A stretch of DNA of 21,324 bases from NCBI GenBank assembly GCA_964507245.1, contig CAZDQC010000052.1, forward strand, positions 1 through 21,324, in the 5' to 3' direction. Each line of letters opens with the position of its first letter. Within the stretch, counting starts at the first letter, position 1. This DNA comes from GCA-2731375 sp964507245 (GTDB lineage: Bacteria; Pseudomonadota; Alphaproteobacteria; GCA-2731375). Shown in pieces: positions 16,837-21,324 of this stretch. Under the pieces are notes generated by a model, which had not been told where the DNA came from, ran no database searches, and saw only the letters and a program-made list of their open reading frames with translations. Both the position numbers and the translations under genes were made by a program.

Positions 16837-18042
16837 ATGCTGAGCGGCAAACGTATCCTGTTGATCATTAGTGGCGGCATCGCCGCATACAAATCCCTAG
16901 ACTTGATTCGTCGTCTTAAGGAAAGGGGCGCTAACGTACGCTGTGTTCTGACAGCAAGCGGTGCCCAGTTCGTCACTCCCCTATCAGTGGCAGCGCTATC
17001 CGAAGAGGCCGTTTTTCAGGACCTATTTTCGCTCAAGGACGAAAGCGAAATGGGGCACATTCGTCTATCGCGGGAGGCCGATCTGTTGGTGGTGGCCCCG
17101 GCTAGCGCCAACCTGATAGCCAAAATGGCCACTGGACTAGCAGACGATCTTGCGTCTGCTATTTTTTTGGCTACAGATAAGCCAGTCTTACTGGCTCCAG
17201 CCATGAATTCGAGGATGTGGGAGCACCCCGCTACGCAACGAAATTTTCGTACGCTAATTGACGATGGTTTGACGGCAGTTGGTCCGGATCAAGGTGATCT
17301 GGCCTGTGGCGAAGTGGGTGCGGGCCGTATGGCAGAGCCTTTGCAGATCGTTGCCGCCATAGAGGATATTTTGTCGAGCGATGGGCCGCTACAGGGCCGA
17401 CGGGCCTTAGTGACGTCCGGCCCAACCTACGAGGCCATAGATCCCGTGCGCTACCTGGCTAACCGATCCTCGGGCAAACAAGGACACGCCATCGCCGGTG
17501 CACTGGCCGGATTGGGGGCTGAAGTGGTGCTGATCGCCGGCCCCAACAACCTACCCAGTCCAGACGGCGTCACGGTTCGAGGCATAGAATCTGCAGCTCA
17601 AATGCTAGCAGCATGCGAGGCTGCCCTGCCCGCTGATATTGCCGTATGTGCCGCCGCAGTTGCCGACTGGCGCGCGGCCGGCGAGGCAGAGCAAAAGATA
17701 AAAAAGGATGGTAGCGGCCGGCCACCAGCTTTAGCGCTGGTAGAAAACCCAGATATCCTCCAGACCTTGAGCCAAATGAATGGTGGACGGCCTGAACTCG
17801 TTGTTGGTTTCGCGGCGGAAACCGAAAACGTAATCGATCATGCGAAAAGAAAACGGGCAGGCAAGGGCTGCGATTGGATCGTCGCCAATAACGTGGGGCC
17901 CGGCGCTGGGGTTATGGGAGGCGATAAAAACACCGTGCATCTCATCACCAATTCTGGCGTCGAGAGTTGGCCCACCATGGCCAAGGACGAGGTGGCGCTG
18001 GCGCTAGCCAAACGAATAGCCGGTCATTTCGAATTCAAATAG
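16837..18042 (+). CDS. coaBC: CoaBC, phosphopantothenoylcysteine decarboxylase/synthetase
   Basis: 401 residues, the standard bifunctional form. CoaC (flavoprotein) half: ISGGIAAYKS (11-20), His74 in GHIRLS, PASANLIAK, the PAMNSRMW motif (121-128) and Cys157 in GDLACGEVGAGRM. CoaB half: TSGPTYEAIDPVRYLANRSS (193-212), AAAVADWRA, and Lys289 in KIKK. It ligates cysteine to 4'-phosphopantothenate and decarboxylates the product in CoA synthesis. The ATG at 16837 has AGGG 6 nt upstream and begins directly at the flavoprotein strand; a GTG at 16810 is possible. dut starts 4 bp after its stop, a common pairing. Confidence 0.97.
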   Translation: MLSGKRILLIISGGIAAYKSLDLIRRLKERGANVRCVLTASGAQFVTPLSVAALSEEAVFQDLFSLKDESEMGHIRLSREADLLVVAPASANLIAKMATGLADDLASAIFLATDKPVLLAPAMNSRMWEHPATQRNFRTLIDDGLTAVGPDQGDLACGEVGAGRMAEPLQIVAAIEDILSSDGPLQGRRALVTSGPTYEAIDPVRYLANRSSGKQGHAIAGALAGLGAEVVLIAGPNNLPSPDGVTVRGIESAAQMLAACEAALPADIAVCAAAVADWRAAGEAEQKIKKDGSGRPPALALVENPDILQTLSQMNGGRPELVVGFAAETENVIDHAKRKRAGKGCDWIVANNVGPGAGVMGGDKNTVHLITNSGVESWPTMAKDEVALALAKRIAGHFEFK

Positions 18043-18046
18043 ATTC

Positions 18047-18496
18047 ATGTTGCACGTGCCGGTAAAACGTTTGGCGCATGGCGCCAATCTGGAGCTGCCC
18101 ACGCACGCTACCATGGACAGTGCTGGCACGGACCTGCGCGCCGCAGTTGAATCCCACATCACGCTACCACCGGGCGGACGGTGTTTGATACCTACGGGAA
18201 TTGCCTTGGCTTTGCCTAGCGGTTATGAAGGGCAGGTGCGCCCGCGATCCAGCCTAGCCTTGAAGCACGGCATTACTGTCTTGAACAGTCCAGGGACGGT
18301 AGATGCGGACTATCGCGGCGAATTAAGTGTTCTTTTGATCAACCTTGGAGACGAGCCATTCATCGTGCGCCGCGGAGAACGTATCGCGCAACTGGTCATT
18401 GCACCGGTCATAACGGTTGCCTTACAGGAGACGGGTATCTTGCCAGACAGCGACCGGGGAAAGGGTGGTTTTGGTTCCACTGGGATTGGGTCCTAA
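18047..18496 (+). CDS. dut: Dut, dUTP diphosphatase
   Basis: 149 residues with all five trimeric-dUTPase motifs: AGTDLRAA (1), PRSSLA (2), NSPGTVDADYRGEL (3), GERIAQLVI (4) and RGKGGFGSTG (5, the C-terminal arm). It hydrolyses dUTP to dUMP and PPi, keeping uracil out of DNA and feeding dTMP synthesis. There is no clear ribosome binding site before ATG 18047; with only 4 bp to the coaBC stop, translation is likely coupled. The gene is intact right to its TAA, and the sequence after it turns at once into decayed gene remnants. Confidence 0.97.
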   Translation: MLHVPVKRLAHGANLELPTHATMDSAGTDLRAAVESHITLPPGGRCLIPTGIALALPSGYEGQVRPRSSLALKHGITVLNSPGTVDADYRGELSVLLINLGDEPFIVRRGERIAQLVIAPVITVALQETGILPDSDRGKGGFGSTGIGS

Positions 18497-18501
18497 ACAT
18501 C

Positions 18502-18894
18502 CTGATCTTGTCAATGGATACCGTGTTCGTGTCGGAAGCTATCCTAGACATCGCGGAGCACCAAAGCATACCGCAAGTTTACCTAGAAGGCGCCCTACAG
18601 CACCTTGTCCGAGCTGACATTCTAAGTTTGGCGCGAGGTCCCAAGGGGGCTATCGCCTAGCCCAGTGACACCGCCACATCAGCAGGGCTGAAATCGTGCG
18701 CCTGATGGATGGGCGGGGAGGATGACTAAACTGCAACTGCGATACTATGCTAGCCGGTGGTCCGACCTCTTTGGCAGGAATTGTCTGAAGATATGCTGAC
18801 TGAACCGGAAGTGTTTAGTTGGGAGGATCTATTCCAGAAGGCGTGCCAAGCATGTATTGGAGCCACAGAAAAGAGCGCTAACTTCGATATTTAG
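18502..18894 (+). pseudogene. decayed Rrf2-family transcriptional regulator
   Basis: No single frame is intact, but three segments read in order like an alphaproteobacterial Rrf2 regulator. Segment 1 (18502-18657) gives AILDIAEHQSIP, YLEGALQHLVRADIL and ARGPKG, matching the winged-helix consensus (EAVLDIA..., RQGIP, YLEQVLQ.LVRAGIL, VRGPRGG). About 16 residues appear lost between LDIA and EHQSIP, and the usual start is CTG. Segment 2 (18648-18713, shifted frame) gives GYRLAQ-stop-HRHISRAEIVRLMDG, matching GYRLAR..R.IS..EIVR. Segment 3 (18757-18894) gives VVRPLWQEL, WEDLFQKA and a final FDI-stop, as at the C-terminus of this family. At least two frame changes, internal stops and a lost start show it is not functional. 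Such regulators often precede cysK, as here. Confidence 0.8.
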
Positions 18895-18941
18895 TCATGT
18901 CGACCCTTAAACCCACAACCAATCGATTTACTCAGGTTTGA

Positions 18942-19252
18942 AGACAAGTTTACGATACGATCATCAACACCTTCGGCGATACAGCTCCTGTACGCTTATC
19001 ACAGCTTATGGCAACAGCCTGTGTTTAGACACAAATTTTGTGCAAAACCGGAGTTCTTTGATCGGAGGTTCAGTCAAGGACTGCATAGACGTTGCCATGA
19101 CGGAAGAAATGGAGTTGGCCGGTGTGACCGTCCTCAATATTGAAATACCAAAACAATTTGGGCATTCCACTAACCGGGGTATTCACTAGAACGCGGCGGT
19201 GCAGAAAATCTGGATCGATACCGGTAGCGCAGTCGATACCGCCCTTTACTGA
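18942..19252 (+). pseudogene. cysK: decayed and internally deleted cysteine synthase
   Basis: Pieces of CysK lie in order in three frames. Frame 1: VYDTIINTFGDTAPVRLSQL (18948-19007), matching YDTILDTIGNTPLVRLNRL, ends in TAG at 19026. Frame 2: AKPEFFD (19042-19062), matching AKLEFFNP. Frame 3: GGSVKDCIDVAMTEEMELAG (19064-19123), holding the PLP-lysine motif GSVKD, then IEIPKQFGHSTNRGI where IEPTSGNTGI is expected, then TAG at 19187. In the same frame after that stop comes KIWIDTGSAVDTALY-stop (19205-19252), which matches the enzyme's own C-terminus (DTGERYLSTALF). Some 210 central codons are therefore missing. Two frameshifts, two stops and the deletion make it a clear pseudogene. Confidence 0.8.
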
Positions 19253-19255
19253 CCG

Positions 19256-20167
19256 TTATCTGTCCACGGCCTCATTTAAAGCCGTGGTCTGATCACCGTT
19301 GGGCCAGCGTCTGTGCGGCCAAAGCCATTGTTCCGGCCGTTCCCGAATCCAAGCTTCAATCATGTCATTCACCTGGCCCATAAGAGCTGTAACGTCTGCT
19401 TTTCGGCGACCGGTATCCTCGTAGGTCAAGGGTTTTTCCAATGTCACACGAAAGCTGGCGCCAGTTAGGCGTTCAAACCGCATGGGGATGACGGCCAATT
19501 TGCGGCGCAGGGCAAGTTCCGCCAGGGCCGGCGCAGTCATTGCTGGGCGACCAAAGAAAGGAACAACAATACCGTCGTTCATCTTCTGGTCTACCAGCAT
19601 ACCGACGGCATGCCCCTGATCCAGAGCAGCCAAGATTCCCCGGGCTGCAGTCCGACCTTTTGCGTAGGCACCTAGAGTGAAATCTTGACGTAAATTCGAA
19701 AGCCAACGGTCGATTAACGGATTGTTGGGTGCGCGGTAAACCACATGCATCGGGTGGCCGAGTTTTGAGGTCACAAAATAGGTCATTTCCCAGTTTGCTA
19801 GATGTGCAGCAAATAACAGCATCCCGTCTCTTCCATCAATGTGTTCGGCTCCGACAACCTGTATTTCGCCCGGGCTCGGGGAATCGTGAGTTAATGAAAA
19901 TTTCCGAATATGAGGCAACTCAGCTAGGGTGCGGCCTAAATTCCACCAGACGCCGGAGGCAATTCTCCGCCGTTGGGCTGGGGTCAATTTCGCCATGGCT
20001 AAACTTAAATTCTTGTCGACCCGCCGGGCTAACGGCGGAAGCCGCCCCGCCACCGAAGCCAGAACACCACCAAGGCACGACGCAACCGAAACCGGTAGAG
20101 AGGCGAACAGAGCCCATAAAAAACGAGCTGCAACATATTCTAGCCGGTAACGAATGGGATGTTTCAC
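19256..20167 (-). CDS. LpxL/HtrB-type lipid A lauroyl acyltransferase
   Basis: 303 residues of the LPLAT (lysophospholipid acyltransferase-like) family. An N-terminal hydrophobic segment (~14-40) anchors it to the inner membrane. The catalytic HX4E is AAHLANWE (His122, Glu127). Further blocks are VYRAPNNPLIDRWL, AVGMLVDQKMNDG and VPFFGRPAMT, and a C-terminal RPEQWLWPHRRW, characteristic of Kdo2-lipid A secondary acyltransferases. The start GTG overlaps the lpxK stop by 4 bp (GTGA), so translation is coupled. Its position after waaA and lpxK fits lipid A maturation; which acyl chain it adds cannot be told. Its stop is 3 bp from the decayed cysK on the other strand. Confidence 0.92.
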   Translation of the reverse strand: MKHPIRYRLEYVAARFLWALFASLPVSVASCLGGVLASVAGRLPPLARRVDKNLSLAMAKLTPAQRRRIASGVWWNLGRTLAELPHIRKFSLTHDSPSPGEIQVVGAEHIDGRDGMLLFAAHLANWEMTYFVTSKLGHPMHVVYRAPNNPLIDRWLSNLRQDFTLGAYAKGRTAARGILAALDQGHAVGMLVDQKMNDGIVVPFFGRPAMTAPALAELALRRKLAVIPMRFERLTGASFRVTLEKPLTYEDTGRRKADVTALMGQVNDMIEAWIRERPEQWLWPHRRWPNGDQTTALNEAVDR

Positions 20168-21141
20168 AACTTACCCGCCGCCAGGACCCTGTTCAGCAGC
20201 TGATCAAACCCTACGGCATCATCAAACATCAGCGTTACGTCCACGACAGTGACCATGTCCCGCGCACCAGGGGGCAAGCGGACAGCATCCTTGGCCGTGG
20301 TTACCGCCACCGCGTCCCGCGCTTGCGCCCTCTCTAGCAATGCCCAGACTTCATCCTCCTTATATTTATGATGATCGGGAAATGCGTGCATGGCCTCAAC
20401 AACGGCGCCAAGCTCACGCACGGTATGGAAAAAGCGCGCCGGCCGGCCAATGCCGGCAAAAGCCAATACGCGCCGCCCTCGCAGCGCCAACGCTCGATCA
20501 TCCGGAATAAGCCGCGCCTGAAAAGTAGGGACATCCCAGGTGGGCAAAGAGACGGCAGGTTCACCGGTTTGCAACAGAATTACACCATCGGCCCTTGCCA
20601 GGCCGTCAGCAGGTGTTTCGCGTAGAGGACCAGCGGGATGCACCCGGCCATTACCAAAGCCGTAAGCGCCGTCAATTACCAACAAGGAGAGGTCCTTGGC
20701 CAGGCCTGGATTTTGAAAGCCGTCGTCCATTACAATAGCTTGGGCCCCACCCGCTACCGCCGCGCGGGCCCCTTGGACGCGATTGCGTGCAATCCAGGCC
20801 GGCGCGACCGCTGCCAGCAACAATGATTCATCTCCTACATGAGCCGGACCATGTAGATCGAGATCAACTGGCACAGGCCCTTTTAGGCGACCACCGTGAC
20901 CACGGCTCAAAAAATGGACCGCAATGCCCTGTCGGGCCAAAAAACGCTCAACGGCCAAAGCGGTTGGCGTCTTACCGGCACCGCCCGCCACTAGGTTCCC
21001 GATGCATATAACGGGAATACCTAGTCGGTACGGTTTGGCCATTGTCCATCGCAACCGGCCCAGTGAGCCATAGGCCCACGCCAACGGCTGCAGCGCCCGC
21101 GGTACCGCACCATCATTATTCCAGAATTTAGGCGCCCACAT
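20164..21141 (-). CDS. lpxK: LpxK, tetraacyldisaccharide 4'-kinase
   Basis: 325 residues from the ATG at 21141. The P-loop is GNLVAGGAGKTP (48-59), the unusual N-terminal Walker A of LpxK. Further motifs are LSRGHGG (78-84), VGDE (102-105), IVMDDGFQN (136-144) and GNGRVHPAGPLRE (163-175). It phosphorylates the 4' position of the lipid A disaccharide at the inner membrane. ATG 21141 gives the family-like MWAPKFW start and has GGGGA about 8 nt before it; a TTG at 21174 or ATG at 21156 would be longer. It overlaps the waaA end by 14 bp and the acyltransferase by 4 bp, so the three genes form one operon. Confidence 0.94.
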   Translation of the reverse strand: MWAPKFWNNDGAVPRALQPLAWAYGSLGRLRWTMAKPYRLGIPVICIGNLVAGGAGKTPTALAVERFLARQGIAVHFLSRGHGGRLKGPVPVDLDLHGPAHVGDESLLLAAVAPAWIARNRVQGARAAVAGGAQAIVMDDGFQNPGLAKDLSLLVIDGAYGFGNGRVHPAGPLRETPADGLARADGVILLQTGEPAVSLPTWDVPTFQARLIPDDRALALRGRRVLAFAGIGRPARFFHTVRELGAVVEAMHAFPDHHKYKEDEVWALLERAQARDAVAVTTAKDAVRLPPGARDMVTVVDVTLMFDDAVGFDQLLNRVLAAGKL

Positions 21142-21324
21142 GAGTTTGTTCCCCATCCGGCAAGAGCGGCACAATTTGTTTTAGAACTTCCCCGACCACA
21201 TCCGCGCTATCGACTGCCACCTCCGCAGCAGCCGCAGAGCGGCGCTGCGTCTCATTATCATCGGCCAATAGAATGGCTACCTGATCCGCCAAATTGTCGC
21301 CATCAGCTACTAACTGGCCACCGC
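21128..21324 (-). CDS. waaA: WaaA (KdtA), Kdo transferase, C-terminal end only
   Basis: The last 64 codons before a TAA at 21128-21130; the rest lies beyond the right edge. The visible part (GGQLVADGDNLADQVAILLA, then TQRRSAAAAE and a helix ending VLKQIVPLLP) resembles the C-terminal segment of 3-deoxy-manno-octulosonic acid transferases, where a glycine-rich turn and helices close the GT-B fold. The call leans on context: waaA directly before lpxK is a usual order in alphaproteobacteria. It overlaps the start of lpxK by 14 bp. Confidence 0.75.
   Translation of the reverse strand, partial: GGQLVADGDNLADQVAILLADDNETQRRSAAAAEVAVDSADVVGEVLKQIVPLLPDGEQTHVGA

Noticed and set aside
18938..19189. 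An apparent 83-residue hypothetical protein.
   Set aside because: Its first part is the wrong frame of the decayed cysK and its second part is the CysK GSVKD segment; it is a chance open run through a pseudogene, not a small gene.
1..21324. CRISPR arrays, tRNA or rRNA genes, transposases, phage or defence genes.
   Set aside because: I looked for regular repeats, cloverleaf-like stretches and mobile-element or defence motifs on both strands and found none I could support.

Overview
The window looks like part of an alphaproteobacterial chromosome, most like Rhodospirillales and relatives. This is inferred from gene order (tolA-tolB-pal-cpoB-tilS-ftsH-folP-glmM; waaA-lpxK-lpxL-type; coaBC-dut) and protein character, not from a database search. 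The complete lipid A and Tol-Pal genes show a Gram-negative envelope. A run of exactly 100 N (16664-16763) shows that this is a scaffold with an unsequenced join.

Layout. 1-4216 (+): Tol-Pal envelope genes tolA (5' end off the window), tolB, pal and cpoB; pal follows a 331-bp interval. 4250-11168 (+): a housekeeping run of tilS (tRNA-Ile lysidine), ftsH (membrane AAA protease), folP (folate), glmM (peptidoglycan/LPS precursor), thiD (thiamine) and a PaaI-type thioesterase. The later genes are tightly packed or overlapping. 11227-15498: an accessory block of mixed orientation with a small double-cluster ferredoxin-like protein (-), an extradiol-dioxygenase-like VOC protein (+), a nudix-glcG pair (-), and a DUF350 membrane protein with a membrane-anchored trypsin-like protease (+). 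15736-18496 (+): a family III CoA-transferase cut by the gap, then coaBC and dut. 18502-19252 (+): no intact gene, but the decayed remains of two. 19256-21324 (-): LpxL-type acyltransferase, lpxK and the 3' end of waaA, with overlapping ends.

The least ordinary part is 18502-19252. Reading across frames recovers an Rrf2-family regulator (wing motif, GYRLA, and a C-terminal VVRPLW...WEDL tail ending in DI-stop). Next to it is a cysteine synthase (CysK): the N-terminal part with two frameshifts, the GSVKD lysine motif, and then directly the enzyme's C-terminal end, so most of the gene is deleted. Both are pseudogenes in gene order, which suggests loss of a regulator-cysK unit.

Other points of interest are a VOC dioxygenase that keeps the iron ligands and both active-site histidines but has Met at the conserved Tyr position, the DUF350-protease pair, and a false CaiB-CoaBC fusion that appears if the N run is translated. 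I see no CRISPR array, tRNA, rRNA, transposase or recognisable defence system. Most of the window is ordinary core genome.
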